The notes below the pieces were generated by a model, which saw only the letters and a program-made list of their open reading frames with translations, was not told where the DNA came from and searched no databases. Of a stretch of 26,391 bases of DNA, positions 7,411 to 15,685 are shown in pieces; the first letter of the stretch is position 1; each line of letters starts with the position of its first letter. The stretch lies in the NCBI GenBank assembly GCA_050011895.1, contig JBEKIF010000057.1, positions 1 to 26,391 of the forward strand. The letters are read 5' to 3'. This DNA is from DATBGO01 sp050011895. GTDB lineage: Bacteria; Actinomycetota; Actinomycetes; Streptosporangiales; Streptosporangiaceae. The translations under genes and the position numbers were made by a program.

Positions 7411-7790
7411 AGCCAGCTAAAGATCTTGATCCACAGGTTGCACGGCACCGGAGCCACCCCGCCAGCAAGCGCAGGAAAGCCGCCTGAGGGAACCGGGTCC
7501 GGTCATCGCCGATCTCGCATCAGGGCGATCCCATCCTGGAAGTCGCTGCACCGGAAACCCGGAAAACGCGAACCGGGCACCACGCCGGGCCCTCACGCCT
7601 GCCCGCACCCCGCCGAATCCCGCCCGCAAAGATCAACTTCCGACCCGAAGATCAACCCAGCGCACTAATCGCGGAATCGGGTCAGATAGGGCAGACCGAG
7701 GGACACGGCTGATCATCATGGCGCACTGTTGACCCTGGGTGCATCGCTGCAGCCCACAGGCCAGGCGGACTTCCGGCACCCCACAACTAG
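7411..7790. other. No gene seen
   Basis: About 380 bases with no recognisable coding signal. It includes the short repeated word AAGATCAAC (around 7630 and 7649). It is downstream of the lysozyme-like gene on the minus strand, but no clear hairpin terminator with a T-run is visible. Confidence 0.35.
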
Positions 7791-8207
7791 CTATGCGCCG
7801 CAGTGAAGCCGGTAGGCTCCGGATCTGTAGGTTACCCACGGGCGCCAGTTGTGCCCATCATCTGAGATGGCTTTGGCGCCACGAGCATTGGTATTGGCGT
7901 TGTAGCTTGACCAATGCCCGTGCACGGAGTTGATTTGCCAGAGGCCTCTGTCGACTGATCCATTAGAATCGTGGTCTGTGGCGTACTGGTAACCACTAGA
8001 CTCGGCTATTGCTACACCTTCGGCGATGCGCTCCGACGACCTGGCACCACCGACATGTAGCCACAAGCGACCGAGCTGCGCACAGTTGTAATGCGTGGTA
8101 CTGGCGTAATGCGTGGTACTGGCATTGGCTGCCACTGTCCCCGCAAGGCCAGCAAGGACAAGGACGAAAACGAGAACGGCTGTGATGATGTCCCTGATTT
8201 TGGGCAT
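7791..8207 (-). CDS. Small secreted lysozyme-like (transglycosylase-fold) protein, 138 aa
   Basis: Residues 1 to about 29 are a classic Sec signal peptide: MPKIR, then a long hydrophobic core (ITAVLVFVLVLAGLAGTVA) and a small-residue cleavage zone. The mature part has CAQLGRLWLHVGG…RIAEGVAIAESSGYQYA followed by GLWQINSVHG. This is the pattern of goose-type/SLT-like lytic enzymes: a catalytic Glu in AxAESSG and the GLWQIN box. The mature size (about 110 aa) is small for the family but common for actinobacterial secreted 'transglycosylase SLT domain' proteins. It probably cuts or remodels peptidoglycan outside the cell. The start ATG 8207 is preceded by GGGGAA about seven bases upstream. A perfect six-codon tandem repeat (ASTTHY twice) lies just after the signal peptide. 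Two cysteines (before CAQLG and near the C-terminus, LHCGA) could form a disulfide. Confidence 0.8.
   Translation of the reverse strand: MPKIRDIITAVLVFVLVLAGLAGTVAANASTTHYASTTHYNCAQLGRLWLHVGGARSSERIAEGVAIAESSGYQYATDHDSNGSVDRGLWQINSVHGHWSSYNANTNARGAKAISDDGHNWRPWVTYRSGAYRLHCGA
8088..8123 (-). repeat. 18-bp perfect tandem repeat inside the lysozyme-like gene
   Basis: The 18 bases GTAATGCGTGGTACTGGC occur twice in a row (8088-8105 and 8106-8123), coding ASTTHY ASTTHY on the minus strand. The unit is a multiple of three, so copy-number change would alter the linker length after the signal peptide without breaking the frame. Confidence 0.9.
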
Positions 8208-9470
8208 AACTTTTCCCCAGGAATAGTTGATACTGAAATGGCTGATGCCCGCCTGGTAAAGGGGTCAATTCGCCAATTCAAGTCGGCACGATTAATCAGG
8301 CACCGGTCGGGAGCTAGAGGGCCAAAACGTAAGTGATTCCGGCCGAGGATCACTATGTATAACGTCTCGCAGACGCGGCATACATCCCGTTTATGCCTGA
8401 TATGACGTTTGTCACTACTGGAGGTAACGGGAATATTTCGGCCATCTCTCGACTGCAGCAAGGCAAGCGCAGTGATGTCTTCGGATGCCGTGGCTCCGGG
8501 TGCGGGGTGGCCGTCGAGGGTGATCTCGCGGACGCTGCTAAGCACAATTACGCATGCGCTCCAGGACAAGAACCTCCCGGCTAACGGTCACGGCTACCGG
8601 TAGCCGCCGCTTTGTCCGGGCACCGCTTGTCGTCCGCTCATTAGCATCTCCGGTATAACCCAGATGAGGCGCACGCTCATCGCATGAGGGTAAGATCCTG
8701 TGCGTGGTAAGGATCTCAGGCCGCAGGCCTGACTTTCGGCTCGGTGCTGTAGGCACCGTTGCCGCATCCGGCATCAGCCCGCCGCACCCTCATCTGGAAC
8801 CAGGCCCATCTGCGATGAAGGAGCGGGCCTCCGGCTCCTGGCGGATGCTGGAACGGCCCGTGACCGGGGTTTTACCGGTCTCGCGGGCTGTCGCTTTTCG
8901 GCACTGCAGGCAGGCTTGCATCGCCTGGCTGATGAGAGGGCTTCACGCGATCGGTCGCGGTGGCCTACCGCGAGGAGGCGGTTGCCGGCACTGAAACCGC
9001 TACCCGAACCGGCCGACCTCGGCCAGTACAGCGTCCGAAGACACACTCGCGTCGGTCCCGGCGGACACGCACAGTCCGGCCTCCGGGCGGCATTGACCGG
9101 AGTCGGCCGTTTCATGCTGACTTATGCAGCCCCGCCTCGGGATGAACGTCCGCACATGCCGCGATGAGGTGCGTCTGGCATGTGGCAAGATCACTGCCGG
9201 GGGGCTGGCATCATAGATCTGATGAGCAGCGCACCGTCTCGCTGTTCCCTGTGACCGTTACCCATCTTCCGGTCACGCACTGACGGCTCTGCCAGCGCAC
9301 CGTCGCCTACCGGCCCGGCAAGCTCAGCGAAGTCCTGACCGAGCAATACCGCCGGGCAGCGTGGGTTCCGGCCCGCCGTGACGAGCGTGTCCGCGCCGCG
9401 GCAGCATGTGCAGGGGTGCGCATCGTGCAGGCGGCCGGTTGTCGTGGGCCCCCACCTTTGACCATGGAGA
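8208..9470. other. Long stretch without a supported gene
   Basis: About 1.26 kb. The first 400 bases include the lysozyme-like gene's upstream region (AT-richer, about 8220-8460), but I cannot fix a promoter. A 16-base perfect palindrome is at 8591-8606 and a six-base-arm hairpin (GACCGG…CCGGTC, 8862-8880). A plus frame at 9295-9450 (QRTVAYRPGKLSEVLTEQYR) looks like the end of some transposase, but I cannot name the family. No complete gene is supported. Confidence 0.35.
8591..8606. repeat. 16-bp perfect palindrome
   Basis: CGGCTACCGGTAGCCG reads the same on both strands. It lies 385 bases upstream of the lysozyme-like gene, in DNA without genes. It could be an operator or the stem of a lost mobile-element end; nothing nearby decides this. 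Confidence 0.5.
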
Positions 9471-9499
9471 AAGCTGCCCAGGAAAGTTCAGCCGTACGG

Positions 9500-9933
9500 T
9501 TCCGGCGATGACACCGAGGCTGCCGCGCTGGCCCGGTCCCGGCCGGACCCTGCAGCGGGGTATGTGAACGAGCTGGCCGCCACGATGACGATCGGGGAGG
9601 TCGCCGCGCAGCCGGTGGAGGCTGTCCGGGCGCTGAACCAGCTGATGGCCGATGCCGGGGAACTGGCCGGTCCGGGCGAGGCCCGCGAGGTCGTCGGCCG
9701 GCTGGCGCTGATGGGCCACCAGCTGCCCGAGCTGTGCGAGCAGCTCGCCCGGTTCCTGGTCGCGCAGCGTGAGGACGGCCAGATCCCGGGCGGCACTGGC
9801 GGCGACCCCGATGGCGTGCTGGTTGAGGTGTCCGAGGCGCTGTCCGCGGCCGGGCGGGCCGCGGGACATGATGGCGGCGGCGCTGGCCGAGGCTGGCGCC
9901 AAGACGGCCGGCCTGGACCTGCCGTCCCGGTAG
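9500..9933 (+). pseudogene. Unrecognised helical protein, one frameshift
   Basis: The frame has DDTEAAALARSRPDPAAG, then NELAATMTIGEVAAQPVEAV, and a long Leu/Ala/Glu-rich helical region (AREVVGRLALMGHQLPEL, CEQLARFLVAQRED). After about 9867 the likely continuation MMAAALAEAGAKTAGLDLPS is in another frame and stops at TAG 9931-9933. The real start is unclear: the GTG at 9564 would cut off protein-like residues, and no good start exists upstream. It has no motif I know; the composition suggests a small all-helical cytoplasmic protein of about 140 aa. Confidence 0.4.
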
Positions 9934-10138
9934 CGGCCGCAGGCCGCGTCGGCGAGGCAGGGGCCTGGGCGTGGCCCGCACGTGCAGCAGGTCGCAGGTG
10001 CCGGGGCACCGGCTCTGGCATCGCTGGCCACAGCCGCACGAGTGCCTCATGAACGCCGTGCGGGGTGCGTTGCGATCGCGGCCCGGGACCCTGCTGGTCC
10101 CCGTCCCATGTGGCCCGCGACCGACTGCCAGTCCGCGA

Positions 10139-10217
10139 GGGGTCCAGGGCGCTGAGCACCCGGACACCCTGACCACCTGGAGCCACCTCGCCCACTGGGG
10201 CAGGAAGGCAGCCGTGG
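10139..10217 (+). pseudogene. Second TPR-repeat scrap
   Basis: A plus frame reads GAEHPDTLTTWSHLAHWG. This is the TPR unit (LGPEHPDTLTTRxNLAxWxGEAG) common in actinobacterial NB-ARC/TPR proteins. Nothing before or after is in frame with it. It lies directly upstream of the 10318 gene remnant, a type of gene that I recall often sitting beside TPR genes. Confidence 0.45.
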
Positions 10218-10317
10218 GGCCAGAGTGAAGTAGCTAAGCCATGGTCACACTGGCGATCTGCCTGGCATCGGGTGCTGGCGCGTGCGATCGTTGGGTCGCG
10301 CGCTGGAGGGGGCGCTG

Positions 10318-10685
10318 ATGCCGTTAGCGGAGACCTTGTTGCGCTGGCGGCATTGGCTGGCAACACGGTGGTGGCGGCTGCCGCTACTGATGCTTGGGAG
10401 AGTGTCCGTCACGGGGTGGGGCGGTTGTTCGGCCGTGGCGCCCCGGGACGGGCTGAGCTGGCCGGGCGGCGCCTGGAGGAGACCCGCAGCCAGCTCGCGG
10501 CGGCAACCGGAGCGGGGCTGGGTCGGCGCGGGCTGCCCAGGCACGGCGGTGGGCGGACCGGCTCGAGGACTTGCTGGAGGAAGACCCGGGCGCGAGGGCC
10601 GAATTGCGGGCCCTGGTCGGGCAGGTCCAGGCGCAGCTGGTGTCCGCAGCGGGCCACTCGGCTGCCGCCGCCCGGGATCTGAACC
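10318..10685 (+). pseudogene. Truncated, frameshifted conserved actinobacterial protein
   Basis: One frame gives DLVALAALAGNTVVAAAATD then AWESVRHGVGRLFGRG. After one extra G near 10528-10530 the continuation in the next frame is AAQARRWADRLEDLLEEDPG, then LRALVGQVQAQL, then GHSAAAARDLN. I recognise this order (LALAALAGNTVV…ARLFGRG…LLEEDP…AELRALV…AAGRDVN) from a widespread actinobacterial hypothetical protein of unknown role. GGAGGGGGC before 10318 looks like its ribosome binding site, but ATG 10318 is now out of frame with the body. The C-terminus is replaced by an IS1634 transposase end from about 10686. Confidence 0.55.
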
Positions 10686-11305
10686 TGGCCGAGATCAGCT
10701 CCCCGGACTACCCCGGTGAGCGGCTGGTCGCCTGCAAGAACCCGTTCCTGGAAGCCGAACGGGCCCGCAAGCGCGAATCACTGCTCACCGCCACCGAGAC
10801 CGACCTGGCCAAGATCGCCGCGGCTGTGCAGCGGCCCCGGCGGCCGCTGCGCGGCACCGGCAAGATCGCGCTGCGCGCCGACCGGGTGCTGCGCCGCCGC
10901 AAGGTCGCCAAGCACTTCCGGACCGAGATCACCGACGATAGGTTCAGCTACGCCCGCAACACCGGCTCCATCACCGCCGAAGCCGCCCTCGACGGCATCT
11001 ACGTGCTGCGCACCAGCGTCGAAGCCAGCGGCCTCGCAAGCGGCGAGGTGGTCTCCTCCTACAAGGCCCTCGCCCAGGTCGAGCGGGCGTTCCGGGCCTT
11101 CAATACCGACCTGGACATCCGGCCCATCCGCCACCGCACCGAGACCCGGGTCGGCGTGCACGTGTTCTTGCGGATGCTGTCGTACTACATCACCTGGCAC
11201 ATGCAGGCCCGCCTCGCGCCGATCCTGTTCACCGACGATGACAAGCCAGCCGCCCAGGCCGCCCGCACCAGCCCCGTCGCACCGGCCGCCCCGGCGGCCG
11301 GCTAG
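10686..11305 (+). pseudogene. C-terminal third of an IS1634-family transposase
   Basis: About 205 residues: LAEISSPDYPGERLVACKNP, then a basic helical insert, DGIYVLRTSV, and YKALAQVERAFRAF with the catalytic Glu. It continues with IRPIRHRTETRVGVHVFLRM, SYYITWHMQ and FTDDD. This is the C-terminal DDE region of IS1634 transposases; the two catalytic Asp residues are in the missing N-terminal part. It is joined in one open frame to the remnant at 10318 (microhomology around RDLN/DLAE), giving a chimaeric 244-codon ORF from 10571. It is a different subgroup from the IS1634 at 18131-19798. Its stop codon TAG (11303-11305) overlaps the opposite gene's stop. Confidence 0.75.
11282..11301. terminator. 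Possible bidirectional hairpin between convergent genes
   Basis: CCGGCCGCC (11282-11290), a two-base spacer, then GGCGGCCGG (11293-11301): a perfect 9-bp inverted repeat directly before the shared CTAG stop codons. It has no T-run on either side, so it would act, if at all, as an I-shaped or Rho-aided terminator of the kind proposed for actinobacteria. The two-base spacer means the top pairs must open to form a loop. Confidence 0.4.
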
Positions 11306-14300
11306 ACCAGGCCGTCCCGCAAGGCGAGCCGGGTCAGGTCGGCGCGGCGGCGGCACCCGGTCTTGTCGCGGATCCGGTCCAGGTGGGAGCGGACGGTGCG
11401 GACGCTGATGTACAGCCGCTCGGCGATCTGGGCGTCGGTGGCGCCCTGGGCGACCAAGATGACCAGTTCCTGTTCCCGTGGGCTGAGCTGTCCCAGGCCG
11501 GGCGGCGGCTGGGGTTGCTGTGGGCCGGGGGCGGCCAGCAGGGCTGCGTAGTCGGCGGCGGTGGCCAGCGTCATCGCCGTGCCGCGTTCCTCGGCCGCCG
11601 CCGTGGCGGCGGATCCCAGCGCCTGCCTGGCTTTCCGGATGGATGCCTGGCGGCGGTCGGCGAACTGCGGCAGATCCGGCATGCCGGTCTGGACCTTGTG
11701 CGTGGCCTGGGCGGCCCACAGCGTGATCGCTTCGGCCCAGCGCCCCGTCGCCGCGCACAGATGCCCGCAGGTATCCAGGCAGTCGATCATGCGGAGGCGG
11801 TCACCAATCCGCGCGGCGATCTCGAGCGATTCGCGAAGGTGCGCCCCGGCGTCGGAGATGCGGCCGGTCTGCCGGCCGATCTCCGCCATGAGCCACAGGC
11901 CGTCTGCGAGGTCCTGCAGGTCGCCCGCGTCCCGGGCCCGGGCCAGCAATTCGGTGCAGGTCTGCGTCGCGGGAGCTGCCTGGCCAGCCTCGGTCAGGGC
12001 AGCAGTCAAGATGACGCCAGCCTCTCGGGCGGTCCAGTCAGAAATTCCGGCGGTATCGACCCGCCGTGCCTGCAATGCCCACTTCAGTGAATTCTCGGCA
12101 TCGCCGGAGTAGTTCGAACACCAGGCGAGTGCCGTCAGCGCCATAACCTCCCCGGGCGGGTAGCCGTATTCGCGGGCCATGGCCAGGGCGCGGCGGGCTT
12201 CTTCGGCGGCTTCGGGCACCCGGTCATGATTCAGCAGGACATCCGCCCTGCCTGTCAGGACGTCAATCAGCAAAGGCGACGGGCCACCGGCGGCCAGGGC
12301 GTCACGGGCGGCGGTGAAATGGCCGAGCGCGGCGGCGAGGTCCGCAGTGCGGTGCGCCAGATCGCCGAGCCAGAACTGGCCGGCGCACCACGCATCCCCG
12401 CCCGGTGCGGCGTGCCTGACCGTGCGACCCAGCGTCGCGTATCCAGCGACCAGACGCCCGCGCAGCCGCCACCAGGGCGCAAGGGCGGTCGCCAGCCGCA
12501 GCGCTGCGGGCGGGTCATGGTCCAGCGCCCAGGTCAGGCCCTGATTCACCAAGGGGTCTTCGGCGTCCAGCCATCGCGCGGCCTCCAGCTCCCCGCCGCT
12601 GGCCTGCATGCCGGCCGCGGCCTGCTCTGCTACCTGCAGCGCATACCGGGCCAGCGCGGCCGCGGCCCCCGGCTCCCCGGCCTCGGCCAGCCTGTCGGTC
12701 CCGTAAGCGCGCAGGGTCTCGAGCATCAGGTAGCGGACCCGGCCATCGGGGCCGGCCCGGGGCGGGGTAAGCAGCGAACAGTCCACCAGATGCAGCACCA
12801 TCGGCTCGGCATCTGCTCCGGCGACCGCCTCCGCGCCCTGCAGCGTGAACGGGGCCGGGAACACCGAGATCTGGCGGAAAACGTTCCGCTCTTGCTCGCC
12901 GAGCAGCTGGTAACTCCAGTCCACCGTGGCGCCCAGCGACCGGTGCCGCGATTGCGCCAGCCGGTCACCGCCGGCCAGCACGGCGAACCGGTCATCCAGC
13001 CGTTGCAGCAACTGCGTCCCCCCCAGCGCCTCCACCCGTGCGGCCGCCAGCTCGATCGCCAGCGGCATCCCGTCCAGCCGCGCCACGATCTCGGCCACCA
13101 CCGGCCCGGCCTCGCCATCGAGCGTGAAATGCGGATCGGCCAGGCGGGCCCGGTTCGCGAACAGGGCCACCGCCTCCGACCCGCCCGCCTCGGCAAGGCC
13201 ATCCGGATCGGGCAGGGTCAGTGGCGGCAGCCGGTAGCGGGCCTCCCCGGCGATCCTCAGCGGCTCCTGGCTGGTCGCCAGGACCTTTAGATCATCGGCG
13301 GCCGGCAGCAGCGCCGCGCACAGCTCCGCCGCCGCCGCGGCCACGTGCTCGCAGTTATCCAGTACCAGCAGCAGCTGCCGGCGGGCCAGCGCCCCGGCGA
13401 GCGAGGCCGTGACGGACAGGCCGGGCGCCTGACGTGCCCGCACCGCCGCGGCCACCGCCGCCGGAACTTGATCAGGCTCCCGCACGGCAGCCAGCTCGGC
13501 CAGCCACACCCCGTCGGCGAACCTGTCGGCCACCCGCCGGGCCACCTCGCCAGCCAGCCGGGTCTTCCCCACCCCGCCCGGCCCGGTCACCGTCACCAGC
13601 CGGCACCCGCCCAGCAGCCCAGCGACCTCCGTCACCGCATCGGCCCGGCCGACAAAGCTGGACAGCCCGGGCGCGAAACCGTGCACCCCTCCCGCCGGGC
13701 CCGTCACCGTCAGGATGGTTTCTGCGAGCTCGGTCAGGCCAGGCCCAGCGCGCCCGGAGCCCGGATCCAGCAGGCCCACGGCGTCGGCGTCCGGGCCTGG
13801 CCGGTTGACAGTCTCGATGCCCTGCAGGCGACCCGGGCCGTCGGCGTGGCCGCCGCCGTCACCGGGGACCTGCGCATAAGGCGCCAGTCCGAGCGCCGCA
13901 CGCAGCGCCTCGGCGAACTCCCGGCAGCAGGCATACCGCTCCGCCGGCGCCTTGGCCATTGCCCGGGCGAGCACCTGGTCCACGGCAGGCGGAATGTCTG
14001 GCCGCCGGGACGCCAGCGGCGGCGGCGGCTCCGACAGGTGCGCGTACATTACCGCCGCAGCCTGATCGCGCTGGAACGGCGGCGAGCCCGCCAGCAGCTC
14101 GAACGCCGCGCACGCCAGTCCGTACTGATCGGTCCGCCCGTCCACCGGCCGGGCCTGCAGCTGCTCGGGGGAGATGTAGTCCAAGGTGCCCAGAAAGAGG
14201 CCGGCGCCGGTCAGCCCGGTGGTGGCCGCCAGCGCCGTCTTGCTCAGCCCGAAGTCCGACAGGTACACGTGATCGGGCCGCCCGACTCGGGTATCGACCA

Positions 14301-14772
14301 GCATGTTCGCCGGCTTGACATCGCGGTGCACCAGCCCGGCCACGTGCGCGGCATCCAGCGCCGACGCCACCGCAGAAATGATCGCAGCAGCGCGCCCCGC
14401 CGGCAGCGGGCCCTCACGCTGCAGCAGGGTGCGCACATCGCCGCCGGGGACGTACCGCATCGCGATGAACAGCACCCCGCCCGCCTCGCCGGCCTCGAAC
14501 ACCGGGATGATGTGCGGGTCGTCCACCGCTGCTGCCGCCCGCGACTCCCGGATGAACCGCTGCCGGAACACCGCATCCTGCGCCAGCGCCGGAGCCAGCA
14601 CCTTCAACGCTACCAGCCGGCCCAGCCGCTCATCACGCGCCCGGAATACCACCGCCATCCCGCCCGCGCCGACCTGCTCCTCCAGCAGATACCCCGCCAC
14701 CCGCGAGCCGGCGACCAACCCGGCGGCCTCTGCCGGCACACCACCAAACCTCCCAGGCCCCCCACCGCTCAC
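11302..14772 (-). CDS. Ser/Thr kinase - NTPase/TPR - LuxR regulator fusion, 1156 aa
   Basis: Three modules stand in one chain. Residues about 23-295 are a Hanks-type kinase: VGAGGMA glycine loop, Lys57 in ALKVL, Glu76, HRD 149-151, DFG 173-175 and SPEQ 201-204, all catalytic residues present. Residues about 370-680 are an AAA/NB-ARC-like ATPase: P-loop GPGGVGKT 397-404, Walker B LLLVLDNCEH and GMPLAIELAAAR. After this comes a long TPR-like helical region (YATLGRT…ALAMAREYGY…). The last 60 residues are a LuxR/GerE HTH: LSPREQELVILVAQGATDAQ then IAERLYISVRTVRSHL. It is presumably a cytoplasmic regulator that senses a signal through the ATPase/TPR part. I start it at GTG 14772 because GGGGAGG lies four bases upstream; the longer frame to 14886 has poor composition. 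The C-terminus is adjacent to an IS remnant, but the stop is natural. Its targets are unknown. Confidence 0.9.
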   Translation of the reverse strand: MSGGGPGRFGGVPAEAAGLVAGSRVAGYLLEEQVGAGGMAVVFRARDERLGRLVALKVLAPALAQDAVFRQRFIRESRAAAAVDDPHIIPVFEAGEAGGVLFIAMRYVPGGDVRTLLQREGPLPAGRAAAIISAVASALDAAHVAGLVHRDVKPANMLVDTRVGRPDHVYLSDFGLSKTALAATTGLTGAGLFLGTLDYISPEQLQARPVDGRTDQYGLACAAFELLAGSPPFQRDQAAAVMYAHLSEPPPPLASRRPDIPPAVDQVLARAMAKAPAERYACCREFAEALRAALGLAPYAQVPGDGGGHADGPGRLQGIETVNRPGPDADAVGLLDPGSGRAGPGLTELAETILTVTGPAGGVHGFAPGLSSFVGRADAVTEVAGLLGGCRLVTVTGPGGVGKTRLAGEVARRVADRFADGVWLAELAAVREPDQVPAAVAAAVRARQAPGLSVTASLAGALARRQLLLVLDNCEHVAAAAAELCAALLPAADDLKVLATSQEPLRIAGEARYRLPPLTLPDPDGLAEAGGSEAVALFANRARLADPHFTLDGEAGPVVAEIVARLDGMPLAIELAAARVEALGGTQLLQRLDDRFAVLAGGDRLAQSRHRSLGATVDWSYQLLGEQERNVFRQISVFPAPFTLQGAEAVAGADAEPMVLHLVDCSLLTPPRAGPDGRVRYLMLETLRAYGTDRLAEAGEPGAAAALARYALQVAEQAAAGMQASGGELEAARWLDAEDPLVNQGLTWALDHDPPAALRLATALAPWWRLRGRLVAGYATLGRTVRHAAPGGDAWCAGQFWLGDLAHRTADLAAALGHFTAARDALAAGGPSPLLIDVLTGRADVLLNHDRVPEAAEEARRALAMAREYGYPPGEVMALTALAWCSNYSGDAENSLKWALQARRVDTAGISDWTAREAGVILTAALTEAGQAAPATQTCTELLARARDAGDLQDLADGLWLMAEIGRQTGRISDAGAHLRESLEIAARIGDRLRMIDCLDTCGHLCAATGRWAEAITLWAAQATHKVQTGMPDLPQFADRRQASIRKARQALGSAATAAAEERGTAMTLATAADYAALLAAPGPQQPQPPPGLGQLSPREQELVILVAQGATDAQIAERLYISVRTVRSHLDRIRDKTGCRRRADLTRLALRDGLV

Positions 14773-15459
14773 GCTGCCTCCCCAGCGGCAAGCCGCACCC
14801 GATGATCGCGTTCCCGCCCAGGCCCGGCGCTGATGCTCAACGCGGCTACGCAGCGACCCGAACGTCACCCGCCAGGAACGCTCCAAGCAACCGGCGTGAC
14901 CAGCGTATCCGCCACGACCCAGCCCGGTCTTGCCGTCGTGGGCAGCTCCTGGAGCGCGACGGACACTCGGCTCGCGGTACGTAGACAGACAAGCCCCCGG
15001 AGAGTGCAGCCAGGCTCGGTCAATAATCTCTCCAGTTCGACCACTCCTGCCCGCCGGATCACGCGCCGTAGTCTGGGCTGCTTACCACTTTGACGAGCGA
15101 TATCTGCCGATCTGGCATGACCGACTAGCGGGTGACGGCGTTGCCCGATGTGCGAAGATATGAGTGGTCTGCGCGCCGATGGATACGGCTGCTCGGTCGA
15201 TGTGAAAATGCTGACTCAGACGCCGCGCACACGGGAGTACGACGGGCTGGTGGGTAAGCGGGCGCTGCGAGCGGGGGCACCGTCGGCGACCTGTATCAGG
15301 CTGGTCATCTGGTGGCCATGGCGGGCGTGATCACCCGGCTGCTGCGCGGCGGCTATCACCGGTATCCCGTGGGGCAAGTTTGCACGAAAGGAACAGCGAC
15401 GTGCCCGCCTACAACCCCACCTCAACTGAGCCGGCAATAGGGGTATGGACGTGGCCGTC
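14773..15459. other. Upstream region of the regulator; no gene seen
   Basis: About 690 bases. The proximal part must hold the regulator's promoter and leader, but I cannot point to a clear -35/-10 pair. Further out nothing protein-like is convincing on either strand. The region ends where the 92-base repeat begins at 15460. Confidence 0.4.
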
Positions 15460-15551
15460 ACCGCAGGCACATGATCGGTGATCATCACGGGCAGAGCGCC
15501 GGGCGAGCAACTCTGCTGGTCAGAGCCGTGGATGCGATTCTCGGCACACAC
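15460..15551. repeat. 92-bp dispersed repeat, copy 1
   Basis: It matches 24407-24497 with about six differences, including one single-base gap. It begins ACCGCAGGCAC and contains the palindrome ATGATCGGTGATCAT (15471-15485); similarity stops abruptly on both sides. It is probably the end of an unidentified mobile element. On the minus strand it can be read GAENRIHG…-like, but no protein family is evident. Confidence 0.7.
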
Positions 15552-15685
15552 AGCGTCGCGCGAGCGCGAAAATCGGGGCTGGTGCGGCGAGGTGCCGGGC
15601 TGGGGTTGCTGCCGCCTGGTGCTGCTGCCGGATTTGGCTGGTGGCAGGTGCGCGGAGGGCGCGGGAGACCGGGGCGGGCCGCTTT

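Noticed and set aside
8393..8584. Plus-strand 63-codon frame with several Cys and Gly
   Set aside because: No ribosome binding site, no known motif and no conservation evidence, so it is too weak to list as a gene.
8700..8900. GC-rich stems considered as a c-di-AMP (ydaO-type) riboswitch for the lysozyme-like gene
   Set aside because: The conserved riboswitch core words are not present and the distance to the gene (about 500 bases) is too large.
9307..10366. Overlapping minus-strand frames of 235-292 codons
   Set aside because: Pro/Ala/Arg-rich antisense frames without domains; the plus strand has the better protein-like signal.
12226..14805. Long plus-strand open frames opposite the regulator (354 and 486 codons)
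   Set aside because: They consist of Arg/Pro/Gln-rich low-complexity sequence antisense to clear kinase and ATPase motifs.
15401..15481. 26-codon ORF (GTG 15401) with AAAGGAAC upstream, beginning MPAYNPTSTE
   Set aside because: Its last third is inside the dispersed repeat, it has no recognisable precursor-peptide feature and no processing genes nearby. It could be the cut-off start of a lost gene.
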